In this document: positions 14,334 through 22,157 of the stretch, in pieces
Numbering within the stretch: the stretch's first letter is position 1
Layout: every line of letters begins with the position of its first letter
Source of the DNA: Anaerolineae bacterium
Lineage (GTDB): Bacteria > Chloroflexota > Anaerolineae > E26-bin7
NCBI GenBank assembly: GCA_029933115.1
Contig: JAOZOT010000002.1
Span: 28,639 to 50,846, forward strand
DNA length: 22,208 bases
Direction: 5' to 3'
Made by a program: the position numbers and the translations under genes
Notes under the pieces: model-generated
The model's input: the letters and a program-made list of their open reading frames with translations, nothing else
The model's database searches: none
Told to the model about the DNA's origin: nothing

Positions 14334-17300
14334 GTGACCCAGCGCAAAAGGTCCCAGAATATCGGTCTGTTAGCGACCGTTGTCTTCTCAGCAATGCTCC
14401 TGTGGTTGCTGGCTGCTGTGGTCCAGACCAATTCTATAGCCCATGCCGACCCTCCCTCCCCGCCACAGATCGTGAGCATAACCGTCACCTCCAGCAAGGA
14501 GGCTTATTTCCACGACCCAGGGCTGGGAGAAGAAGGCGGCACGGTCTATTTCAGCAACCTGAGCGGAAAAGGGGCCGGGCAGGTCATCACGGTGACGATG
14601 ACCGTCACCGGCAACATGCCCATTACCCTCACCGGCAACACAGCCTTTGGGATGACACCAACGCCCGACACGAGTTCCGATGGTGAATTGGGGATAACCT
14701 ACACTATTGGCATCAGCGCGAACACGGAAAACGGCGTTCTCTTCACGATAACCGACTCAAATGGTCTCACCGACACTGCCGTCATCACCTTCACCCAGGA
14801 CATCACCGCCCCCGACCCACCGTCTTCACCCCAGGCCAGACCCGATAGCTACACCGACACAGGCGAATACGACGACGATACCCTCATCTACCTCACTTGG
14901 AACGCCGCCTCCGATAACCCCAACGGCAGCGGCCTCGCCACCTACTACGCCGAAATCGGTGACCCCTCCCCAGATGAACCCGTCACAACCGGCCTCACAG
15001 ACTCGGACACCGGCTCAGAAGGCCCCAACACCTACTACGTGGCCGCCGCAGACCACGTGGGCAACGTGAGCTCGGCAGTGAGCGACTCCATCACCGTGGA
15101 CCTCACCCCACCCTCCATCACCACCATCACCGTCACCTCCAACAACCCACCCTACTTCTACAACCCCGGCCTGGAAACCACCGGCGGCACTGTCTTCTTC
15201 AACAGCCTCCCCGGCCAGGGCGGCGGCCAGACCATCACCGTCACCGTCTCTTTCACCGACGCCAACCCCTATAGCCTGAGCGGAGACACCGCCTTCGGCC
15301 ATTCCCCTTCCCCAGACACCACCGGCCCACCTTGGACAATATCCTACACCGTGGGAATAAGCGCACAAACACAAAGCGGCATCGCCTTCACCGTCACCGA
15401 CCAGGTGAGCCTCACCGACACCGCCGTCATCACCTTCACTCAGGACAACGTCACACCCAGCGTGGTCATCACCGACGTGACTGACCCCGGCTACGATTCT
15501 GCCGGCGATGAACTGGACGACGACGGCTCCAACTGGTACGCTGCCCCTGACTTCCCCGGCGGCAATTGGACCTTCACCTCCGACACCGATGATGAGGGAG
15601 CCGGTCTGGCCTCTGGTACGGCCATCTGGGACCATTCCAACGACATAACCCGCATCCTGGTCTGCGGAGCCGACGGCGATGGCACCTTCTACAACGTCAG
15701 CAGCGACAACGAGGGCACCGTCACCATGACAGTGACCATCACCGACCACGTGGGCAACTCGGCCGGCGACCTGGTCGTCCTCAACATTGACAAGACCGAG
15801 CCGACCATCACCTCGCCACACATTGATGACTTTGGCAGCGCTTATCTGCACGTTGACGGTCTCACGGTCTATTACGGCGACGATATGATCGGGCCGGAGG
15901 CATTCACCGTCAACGGTTCATCAAATGACGCCGGAGTCGGGTTAGGCAGTGTGAATTTCTCCCCCGCCCTCGGCGACAATCCTGCCAATCAGGGCACCCT
16001 TGCCAACTGGATAGGGGAGTACACTGCTGCCACCTGGGACACTGATTCGGGAACAATCACCGTCACCGTCTCCGACCTGCTGGGCAACAGCGCCACCCAG
16101 ATTTTCACCTACACCAGAGACACCATCAGTCCCACAATAGTCCCGACCGCCATCAGCGAGACCAGCCCTTATCTCCACGCCGATGGCCTGACCCTCTACT
16201 ACAGCGACTTGATGGGCAGTTCCGCACAGGACTTTGAAGTCCAGGGCACGGCCGATGACGATCCCGGTGGCTCTGGTTTCAGGCACGTTACTTTCTCCCT
16301 CGATTTCGGAGACGCACCGGGAAACGACAGTCTCTCGCCGTGGAGCGGTATCTATGATGTGCTCGGTGCGGATGACGGCGCCGGCAACATTACAGTCACC
16401 GCTTACGACAACGTAGGCAACTGGTCCACCGGTGTCTTCACCTACATCGAAGATACCACCCCTCCAACAGTGACTCTGACCTACGTCACCCCACCGGGCT
16501 ACGATGAGGACGATCCCGATGACTATCTCGACACCGATGGCTCCAACTGGTACAACGCCGGTGACTTTACCGCCGGTGGCGATGGCTGGCAATTCACCTC
16601 CGATACCGGTGACGACGGGGCCGGCCTGGCCTCTGGTTTCGCCTCCTGGGACCACTCAACCAATCAAACTGACCGCAGCCTGAACTGCGGGCCCGCAGGC
16701 GATGGCACCTTTGCCGGTGTCAGCGGCGACGCCGATGGCACCGTCACCGTCACCGTGACCATCACCGACAACGTGGGCAACTCGGCCGGCGACACCGTGT
16801 CCTTTAACGTTGACAACACCGAGCCGGTTATCAGCTCTCCATCCATTTACGATTACGGAAGCCCCAAGCTGTATGTTGATAACCTTACCGTCTACTACGG
16901 CGATGTCACAACACCACAAAGTTTCCGCGTGCAAGGCGAGGCTAACGACGATGGAGTCGGCTTAAGCTACGCCGCATTTTCCCCGGCCCTCGGTGGCACT
17001 CCTGATAACGACACTTCTCCAGAGCACTGGACCGGGGTTTACACGGCAGATACGGATGACGCTCCCCCTTACTCAGGAGTGATTACCGTCACCGCCTACG
17101 ACCGGCTGGATAACCCTGCCACCCAACTCTTCACCTACACCCGCGACATCAGCAGCCCCACTTCCGTGGCCGGTTCGCCCCGGTACAACAACGGGAATCC
17201 CATCGTCGTCACTTACACCAACGCCACCGACACCGGCGGCAGCGGCCTGCAATGGGTCAAGTTGTGGTACAAGAAAGAAGTCAGCGGAACCTGGGCCGAC

Positions 17301-18626
17301 AGCGGCTTGCCCGCTCAAACCGGCCCTTCCGGCAGCTTTAACTTTATCCCGTCCGCAGGGGAGGGCACTTACTACTTTGCCGGCGTGGCCACAGACAACG
17401 TTGACAATCAGGAAGACACACCGACGGGCTCAGGGGACGACTACACCATCTATGACATCACCCCGCCCACCACACCGGTGAGTTTCACCTATACACCCAA
17501 AGACAGCGCCGGTGACGGGTTCCTGCCCGAGGGCGGCTACTACGATGATACGGTGCTTGATCTGGAATGGGATCCGGCTACCGACAATGGGAGTGGCCTG
17601 CTGACGCTCCCCTACCACCTGGGGACGACGCCACACCCCACCGGTGGCAACCACGCTGAAGACTCCTCCTTCGACGTGGGGAGCAGCGGCACCTATACCA
17701 TCTACCTGACGGCCGAGGACAAGGCCGGCAACATCAGCGACGACGCGGTGACGGGGCCGGTGACCGTGGACACTCAAGCTCCACTGGGAAGCGTTGACTG
17801 CCCAGAGGGCACGGCCGAGCTCTCCTTCGTCGTGGATTGGTCGGCTACCACCGATCAGGGACCCGCCGGGCTGCACCTCACCAACCCTTACTCCGTGTCC
17901 TACAACATTGACGGCGGCCAATGGCAGAACTGGATCACGGCTACCTCTGCGGTAACGGCCACCTTTGGACCCACCAGCCCCATCACCGTGCACTACGGCT
18001 ACACCTATTGCTTCCAACTACGCGCCCTGGATAAGGCCGGCAACGTGACGTACACTGCCGGCAATGATTGCACAGAAGTGAGCGAAGCCTACGGCCCCTC
18101 CATAAAAAAGGTCTTCTTGCCCATCATCATGGCCCCGGATCCCAATTGGGGCTTCGAGACAGGAGACTTCAGCAATTGGCAACACGGCGGCCGGTTGGCG
18201 CAGTCGGTCTCGACGGCCGAGCATCACTCCGGCAGCTACTCAGCCCTGCTCGGCAGCCCCGGCTACGCCTGCGATAACGTCCCGGTCGGCAGCGCCTGGC
18301 TGCGTCGCAGCGTCACGATACCCTCCGGCGGCTCCCCGACCCTCTCGTTCTGGTACAAAATCTACACCCAGGACAAAAACAGCCCCCTCTCCGACGACTA
18401 TGACCTCTTTGCCGTATACATCAATGACAGCCGGTTGGTGGTCAAAGACGCCAACACCGGCGACCCTTACGGGTGCAGCACGCTCAAAGACCTGGGCTGG
18501 AAACAGGTAAACTTTTCCCTGAACGCCTACAAAGGTCAAACCATCCAGATTACCTTCTACAACTATAACCGGCCTGACAAGTGGTACAACACGTACACCT
18601 ACGTTGATGACGTTTCCGTGCAGTAG
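14334..18626 (+). CDS. Large secreted Ig/FN3-like repeat protein with C-terminal jelly-roll-like domain
   Basis: A 1430-aa exported, probably surface or matrix protein. A Sec signal peptide (basic start, hydrophobic 10-31) likely ends at AHA-DPP, cleaved after residue 38. About eleven beta-sandwich modules of roughly 100-115 residues follow, many ending in a D.T.P or D...PT linker. Types recur: about 44-155 matches 260-370, 373-490 matches 712-830, and the HVDGLTVYYGD type occurs near 490, 600 and 830. Asp/Gly-rich strand ends suggest calcium-binding Ig-like (Big/HYR-like) folds. Near residue 1261 stands FLPIIM, then a C-terminal domain (1270-1430) starting NWGFETGDFSNW, like CBM/MAM jelly rolls. 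The GTG start follows CGAGG. It sits downstream of the kinase cluster under its own promoter with the shared 11-bp repeats. Adhesion or matrix function is inferred; no catalytic motif was seen. Confidence 0.85.
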   Translation: MTQRKRSQNIGLLATVVFSAMLLWLLAAVVQTNSIAHADPPSPPQIVSITVTSSKEAYFHDPGLGEEGGTVYFSNLSGKGAGQVITVTMTVTGNMPITLTGNTAFGMTPTPDTSSDGELGITYTIGISANTENGVLFTITDSNGLTDTAVITFTQDITAPDPPSSPQARPDSYTDTGEYDDDTLIYLTWNAASDNPNGSGLATYYAEIGDPSPDEPVTTGLTDSDTGSEGPNTYYVAAADHVGNVSSAVSDSITVDLTPPSITTITVTSNNPPYFYNPGLETTGGTVFFNSLPGQGGGQTITVTVSFTDANPYSLSGDTAFGHSPSPDTTGPPWTISYTVGISAQTQSGIAFTVTDQVSLTDTAVITFTQDNVTPSVVITDVTDPGYDSAGDELDDDGSNWYAAPDFPGGNWTFTSDTDDEGAGLASGTAIWDHSNDITRILVCGADGDGTFYNVSSDNEGTVTMTVTITDHVGNSAGDLVVLNIDKTEPTITSPHIDDFGSAYLHVDGLTVYYGDDMIGPEAFTVNGSSNDAGVGLGSVNFSPALGDNPANQGTLANWIGEYTAATWDTDSGTITVTVSDLLGNSATQIFTYTRDTISPTIVPTAISETSPYLHADGLTLYYSDLMGSSAQDFEVQGTADDDPGGSGFRHVTFSLDFGDAPGNDSLSPWSGIYDVLGADDGAGNITVTAYDNVGNWSTGVFTYIEDTTPPTVTLTYVTPPGYDEDDPDDYLDTDGSNWYNAGDFTAGGDGWQFTSDTGDDGAGLASGFASWDHSTNQTDRSLNCGPAGDGTFAGVSGDADGTVTVTVTITDNVGNSAGDTVSFNVDNTEPVISSPSIYDYGSPKLYVDNLTVYYGDVTTPQSFRVQGEANDDGVGLSYAAFSPALGGTPDNDTSPEHWTGVYTADTDDAPPYSGVITVTAYDRLDNPATQLFTYTRDISSPTSVAGSPRYNNGNPIVVTYTNATDTGGSGLQWVKLWYKKEVSGTWADSGLPAQTGPSGSFNFIPSAGEGTYYFAGVATDNVDNQEDTPTGSGDDYTIYDITPPTTPVSFTYTPKDSAGDGFLPEGGYYDDTVLDLEWDPATDNGSGLLTLPYHLGTTPHPTGGNHAEDSSFDVGSSGTYTIYLTAEDKAGNISDDAVTGPVTVDTQAPLGSVDCPEGTAELSFVVDWSATTDQGPAGLHLTNPYSVSYNIDGGQWQNWITATSAVTATFGPTSPITVHYGYTYCFQLRALDKAGNVTYTAGNDCTEVSEAYGPSIKKVFLPIIMAPDPNWGFETGDFSNWQHGGRLAQSVSTAEHHSGSYSALLGSPGYACDNVPVGSAWLRRSVTIPSGGSPTLSFWYKIYTQDKNSPLSDDYDLFAVYINDSRLVVKDANTGDPYGCSTLKDLGWKQVNFSLNAYKGQTIQITFYNYNRPDKWYNTYTYVDDVSVQ

Positions 18627-18806
18627 GGACAACCCCCGCGCTCGCCCCGGAGCGCTCGCAGAGCGGGATAACATCCGCCGTGCCATACGCCCATCCCCCC
18701 ACGGGCTGGCCAACCTGTGGGGGGATGGTTATTGATCAGCGATATTGGACCGGGTTTGATCAAAGCGGTCGCTGTGGTACTCGCCGAGCAAGACGGGTAT
18801 AGCGTT
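17550..18806. repeat. Long direct repeat, copy 1 (1257 bp)
   Basis: This segment covers the last 358 codons of the secreted-protein gene, its terminator and the first part of a small ORF. It recurs at 19910-21166, offset exactly 2360 bp. The only differences I found by eye are four substitutions at 17561, 17562, 17574 and 17576; the rest appears identical. At its right edge the small ORF following the terminator is interrupted, whereas in copy 2 it runs on to a natural-looking end. Confidence 0.92.
18691..18733 (+). terminator. 12-bp hairpin terminator after the secreted-protein gene, copy 1
   Basis: CCATCCCCCCAC (18691-18702) pairs perfectly with GTGGGGGGATGG (18717-18728) around a 14-base loop, and TTATT follows. 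It lies 65 bases after the stop codon. The 373-bp stretch from 18627 to the HEPN start otherwise holds the repeat edge at 18806 and the HEPN promoter. Confidence 0.65.
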
Positions 18807-18930
18807 GGCATATTTTCTCTTCCACCTTCGTCCTGGGCGGCGCATGTGCAGATGGACCACATTTTTAGCGCCGCTTTCGACGGTGCCGCCTGCCAATGAG
18901 ATAGCCGGCAGCCGCTTCCGCGCCTTACCC

Positions 18931-18959
18931 TTGACGAAACGCGGCTTTAGAAGTATACT
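18931..18959 (+). promoter_or_regulatory. Sigma70-like promoter of the HEPN-MNT pair
   Basis: TTGACG (18931-18936), a 17-bp spacer and TATACT (18954-18959) form a near-consensus promoter, placing transcription start near 18966 and the HEPN GTG about 35 bases later. It lies in the unique DNA between the two long repeats and rules out the longer HEPN reading frame from 18805. Confidence 0.68.
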
Positions 18960-18999
18960 TCATTTGAGGAGTCCATCAAGCAATACCAGGTGCGAGAAA

Positions 19000-19419
19000 G
19001 TGGAAGCAGCCAACGAGCTATTCGCCCAAAGGGACGAAGTGGCGCTGTACGTGGAGCACGCTCAGCAAATGCTCCAGGTGGCCGATCATAATCTGGCCGA
19101 CGGCTTTTACACCTCGGCGATCAACCGAGCCTATTATGCCATCTTTTACGCAGCCAACGCACTGCTGGCGACCAAAGGGTTATCCCGCAGCAAGCACGCG
19201 GCGGTCATCGCTGCCTTCCGTCAGCACTTTGTCAAACCCGGACTGCTCGAGAGCGAATACAGTGACATCTACGGTCGGCTGATGGACGACCGACGCAAAG
19301 CTGATTACGAGATCATTGAGAGCACTGTGGATCCAGCCCGTGCCCGAACTGACCTCGGAGACGCCCGGCGTTTCGTGGAAAGGGTCGAACGCTATCTGAA
19401 GCAAAAGGGATGGCTATGA
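19000..19419 (+). CDS. HEPN-domain protein (UPF0332-like), partner of the MNT protein
   Basis: A 139-aa all-helical HEPN-domain protein. The core INRAYYAIFYAANALLATKG followed by SRSKHAAVIAAFRQHFVK and the later RLMDDRRKADYE block is typical of the PF05168/UPF0332 branch. Such proteins are paired with minimal nucleotidyltransferases; in HepT-MntA systems HEPN is an RNase toxin that MNT neutralises by AMPylation. The RX4-6H RNase motif of HepT is not visible here: the nearest candidates, RSKH and RQH, have wrong spacing. Catalytic toxicity is therefore uncertain. The GTG start at 19000 is chosen since it lies just downstream of a clear promoter and the fold begins soon after. The next gene overlaps its stop by 4 bp. 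Confidence 0.82.
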   Translation: MEAANELFAQRDEVALYVEHAQQMLQVADHNLADGFYTSAINRAYYAIFYAANALLATKGLSRSKHAAVIAAFRQHFVKPGLLESEYSDIYGRLMDDRRKADYEIIESTVDPARARTDLGDARRFVERVERYLKQKGWL

Positions 19420-19778
19420 ACGAGCTGCTTTCCCATCTGCTATCCTCTAATGAAAGGCAAGCGGTGGAGAGATTTGTGGATACTTTGTTTAGGCAATACC
19501 CAGAACGTGTCCTGGAGGCGGTGCTGTTTGGCTCAAAGGCACGGGGAGATAGTACCTCCTACTCTGATATAGACATCCTGGTCATTGTGGACGAGGATGA
19601 TTGGCAATTCAGCCACGTCATCAGCACCATCGCTGCGCGGGTGTCGCTGGAGTATGATGTGCTCATTGGTCCCCGCGTCATCGGGCAGGAGCGCTGGGAA
19701 AGCATGAAACGCCGCCGCTTCAGCCTCTACCGTAACATCGCCGCTGAGGGCATCCCTCTGACGCCCGAGCCGGCTTGA
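19416..19778 (+). CDS. Minimal nucleotidyltransferase (MNT), MntA-like
   Basis: A 120-aa nucleotidyltransferase-fold protein with the complete GSX10DXD motif (GSKARGDSTSYSDIDIL, about residues 41-57), the Mg/ATP-binding signature of MNT antitoxins. A third carboxylate for catalysis may be the Asp in VSLEYDVLIG (around 87). In MntA-HepT pairs the MNT protein transfers AMP to the HEPN partner to silence it. The ATG at 19416 overlaps the HEPN TGA by 4 bp, with AAAAGGGA upstream; an ATG two codons earlier (19410) is also possible. The gene lies between the two 1257-bp repeats, and no terminator was seen after it. The 131 bp up to 19909 hold no clear gene. Confidence 0.83.
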   Translation: MNELLSHLLSSNERQAVERFVDTLFRQYPERVLEAVLFGSKARGDSTSYSDIDILVIVDEDDWQFSHVISTIAARVSLEYDVLIGPRVIGQERWESMKRRRFSLYRNIAAEGIPLTPEPA

Positions 19779-19912
19779 CACATACTCCCTACGGCACCAA
19801 CGGGATAGCCCTTCCCTTCTTGTTTTTCCTCGACTAACTCCCCGACTCCCATCAGCGTGAGCTTTTTGTATTCCGGTCGTAGAACTCTCCCCCTCCCTCG
19901 GTCTGGAGAACG

Positions 19913-20986
19913 GTGCTTGACTTGGAATGGGATTCAGCTACCGACAATGGGAGTGGCCTGCTGACGCTCCCCTACCACCTGGGGACGACGCCACACCCCA
20001 CCGGTGGCAACCACGCTGAAGACTCCTCCTTCGACGTGGGGAGCAGCGGCACCTATACCATCTACCTGACGGCCGAGGACAAGGCCGGCAACATCAGCGA
20101 CGACGCGGTGACGGGGCCGGTGACCGTGGACACTCAAGCTCCACTGGGAAGCGTTGACTGCCCAGAGGGCACGGCCGAGCTCTCCTTCGTCGTGGATTGG
20201 TCGGCTACCACCGATCAGGGACCCGCCGGGCTGCACCTCACCAACCCTTACTCCGTGTCCTACAACATTGACGGCGGCCAATGGCAGAACTGGATCACGG
20301 CTACCTCTGCGGTAACGGCCACCTTTGGACCCACCAGCCCCATCACCGTGCACTACGGCTACACCTATTGCTTCCAACTACGCGCCCTGGATAAGGCCGG
20401 CAACGTGACGTACACTGCCGGCAATGATTGCACAGAAGTGAGCGAAGCCTACGGCCCCTCCATAAAAAAGGTCTTCTTGCCCATCATCATGGCCCCGGAT
20501 CCCAATTGGGGCTTCGAGACAGGAGACTTCAGCAATTGGCAACACGGCGGCCGGTTGGCGCAGTCGGTCTCGACGGCCGAGCATCACTCCGGCAGCTACT
20601 CAGCCCTGCTCGGCAGCCCCGGCTACGCCTGCGATAACGTCCCGGTCGGCAGCGCCTGGCTGCGTCGCAGCGTCACGATACCCTCCGGCGGCTCCCCGAC
20701 CCTCTCGTTCTGGTACAAAATCTACACCCAGGACAAAAACAGCCCCCTCTCCGACGACTATGACCTCTTTGCCGTATACATCAATGACAGCCGGTTGGTG
20801 GTCAAAGACGCCAACACCGGCGACCCTTACGGGTGCAGCACGCTCAAAGACCTGGGCTGGAAACAGGTAAACTTTTCCCTGAACGCCTACAAAGGTCAAA
20901 CCATCCAGATTACCTTCTACAACTATAACCGGCCTGACAAGTGGTACAACACGTACACCTACGTTGATGACGTTTCCGTGCAGTAG
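19913..20986 (+). pseudogene. 5'-truncated duplicate of the secreted-protein gene
   Basis: A 357-codon open frame identical, apart from one Pro-to-Ser change and its start, to the last part of the secreted protein: part of the penultimate Ig-like module, the last module, the FLPIIM motif and the whole jelly-roll-like C-terminal domain. It lacks a signal peptide and the first 1073 residues, and no promoter or ribosome site precedes the GTG. It is best regarded as a non-expressed gene fragment. Absence of any frame disruption in 1.07 kb shows the duplication is recent or being homogenised. Confidence 0.8.
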
Positions 20987-21050
20987 GGACAACCCCCGCG
21001 CTCGCCCCGGAGCGCTCGCAGAGCGGGATAACATCCGCCGTGCCATACGC

Positions 21051-21093
21051 CCATCCCCCCACGGGCTGGCCAACCTGTGGGGGGATGGTTATT
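21051..21093 (+). terminator. 12-bp hairpin terminator, copy 2
   Basis: The same CCATCCCCCCAC/GTGGGGGGATGG hairpin as at 18691, carried by the long repeat and followed by TTATT. Here it follows the truncated gene fragment. Confidence 0.6.
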
Positions 21094-21202
21094 GATCAGC
21101 GATATTGGACCGGGTTTGATCAAAGCGGTCGCTGTGGTACTCGCCGAGCAAGACGGGTATAGCGTTAAGGACCTGGAGGAGGTGCTGGCGAAGATCAGGT
21201 AG
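21092..21202 (+). CDS. Small ORF or 3' gene remnant spanning the repeat edge
   Basis: A 36-codon frame from TTG at 21092 reads LISDIGPGLIKAVAVVLAEQ and then DGYSVKDLEEVLAKIR before TAG. Its helical, charged C-terminus looks like genuine protein, but I do not recognise the family. The repeat ends inside it (21166); only in this copy does it continue sensibly, while in copy 1 it runs into unrelated sequence at 18807. A GTG at 21077 is also in frame but lies inside the terminator hairpin. It may be the tail of a lost gene. Confidence 0.35.
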   Translation: MISDIGPGLIKAVAVVLAEQDGYSVKDLEEVLAKIR

Positions 21203-21408
21203 CAGAGCCTGCGGAGGGAAGGTCGGAGCAAACGTACACCCGCTCTCTACAAAAAGGGGCGCCGGACACGGGCGATCTCAAAAACACAGCAGGCAGCCGC
21301 TATCTCTTGAGGGGGATACGGATACGATTTGAGAGCGGTGGTTTCGTCGGTCGGTGAAGCGCCGGAAGCGGGCGATGGTCAGAGGACCGGGCATAGGTAT
21401 CTCTACCG
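21203..21408. other. Intergenic stretch without recognised features
   Basis: From the end of the small ORF to the convergent DUF5615 gene I see no convincing ORF, promoter, terminator or repeat. With the repeat-borne DNA before it, this makes about 420 bp after the truncated gene with no intact gene. Confidence 0.5.
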
Positions 21409-21744
21409 TCACAGGTACTCTACATGGCCGGCCATCTCCTCGGGCGTGAGCACCTCGTAGATCAGAATCAGGCTGCGAATGATTTCTCCCATCGAACGCG
21501 CACCCATGTGGCAGTAGGCGATGCCCGGGTGATCTCTGCTCTGAGCGGCATAGCGCAAGAAGTCGGCATCGTGCGTCACAACCACACGTCCTTCACGCCG
21601 GATGAAGTCGAGGTGGGCCGCATCGTCACTTGTGCGTAGACCGGCCTCCGCCGTCGTGGTGACGTCAATCCCGTATCGCCGCAACGCTCTGGCGATGTCG
21701 GGATCCACATGCTCATCCAGGTGGAACCTGATGCGCTCAGCCAC
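21409..21744 (-). CDS. DUF5615 PIN-like protein, probable toxin
   Basis: A 111-aa protein of the DUF5615 PIN-like family. Conserved acidic residues expected of a PIN-type nuclease are visible: D10 in FHLDEHV, D40/D41 in TSDDAAH, and D59/D61 in VVTHDADFLR. Family members pair with DUF433 proteins in presumed type II toxin-antitoxin modules acting on RNA, though activity has rarely been shown. The GTG start at 21744 overlaps the DUF433 stop by 8 bp, so antitoxin is made first and the two are coupled. Length is normal and key residues are intact, so the module looks functional. Confidence 0.82.
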   Translation of the reverse strand: MAERIRFHLDEHVDPDIARALRRYGIDVTTTAEAGLRTSDDAAHLDFIRREGRVVVTHDADFLRYAAQSRDHPGIAYCHMGARSMGEIIRSLILIYEVLTPEEMAGHVEYL

Positions 21745-22048
21745 TGTGCAGCGCCCTCAACTTTGCCTGAAGGAGCGAGGGGTTGTTACGTCGAAATGCT
21801 TCTGCAAAGGCCTCGTCCGCTTCGATGCCCTCATCAATTTCTGAGCGGTGGTCGTGGTAGTAGGCCATAGCGGCGTACACGTCGGCCAGATCCAGCTCGT
21901 ACTTGCCGGCGATTTCCTCCAAGGATTGGCCCATGCGCAGGTGCATGATGACAACATCGGCCACCGTGATGCGCGTGCCGGCAATGCGAGGCCGACCGCC
22001 GCGCACGTCCGGGGTAATTTCGATGTGACGATCCAAGACGGCTTCCAT
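21737..22048 (-). CDS. DUF433 protein, probable antitoxin
   Basis: A 103-aa DUF433 protein. The N-terminal ITPDVRGGRPRIAGTRITV block is the family signature, followed by a helix-turn-helix-like segment (QSLEEIAGKYELDLADVYAAMAYY cut by its turn) that may bind the operon promoter, and a helical C-terminus for contact with the toxin. The ATG at 22048 is chosen over an upstream ATG at 22093 because GGAGGAGG lies about 6 bases before it and the family starts here. It precedes and overlaps the DUF5615 gene. Autoregulation is typical for such modules and is inferred. Confidence 0.82.
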   Translation of the reverse strand: MEAVLDRHIEITPDVRGGRPRIAGTRITVADVVIMHLRMGQSLEEIAGKYELDLADVYAAMAYYHDHRSEIDEGIEADEAFAEAFRRNNPSLLQAKLRALHSG

Positions 22049-22110
22049 GGGTGTCCTCCTCCCCGGCCCCCATTCCTGACCCCTTTTCCTCACGGGACCG
22101 GGACAAGGAG

Positions 22111-22139
22111 ATTATATCATGGCTTGGGAAAGGCAGCAA
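22111..22139 (-). promoter_or_regulatory. Promoter of the DUF433/DUF5615 pair
   Basis: On the minus strand TTGCTG (complement of 22134-22139), a 17-bp spacer and a perfect TATAAT (complement of 22111-22116) lie about 63 bases before the DUF433 start. The -10 and the spacing are strong; the -35 is a partial match. Confidence 0.6.
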
Positions 22140-22157
22140 GTGTTCAACGGCTTTACT

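Larger units (their letters stand above)
19910..21166. repeat. Long direct repeat, copy 2 (1257 bp)
   Basis: The second copy of 17550-18806, in the same orientation. Four differences lie within its first 27 bases (19921, 19922, 19934 and 19936), changing one Pro codon to Ser and leaving two codons synonymous; the following 1.2 kb look identical. Its right flank continues the small ORF ending at 21202. Confidence 0.92.

Noticed and set aside
14334..18626. Possible CRISPR-like or satellite repeats from recurring ACCGTCACC runs
   Set aside because: They come from recurring Thr-Val-Thr codons in beta strands of the coding repeats; there are no regular spacers.
18717..18899. 60-codon plus-strand frame after the secreted-protein gene
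   Set aside because: It starts inside the terminator hairpin and from 18807 runs through the repeat junction into unrelated sequence; it is a chimeric frame.
19780..19908. Minus-strand open frame reading EYKKLTLMGVGELVEEKQEG
   Set aside because: It looks protein-like over about 43 codons but has no start, no recognised family, and runs into antisense of the MNT gene. Possibly the remnant of a lost gene, too weak to annotate.
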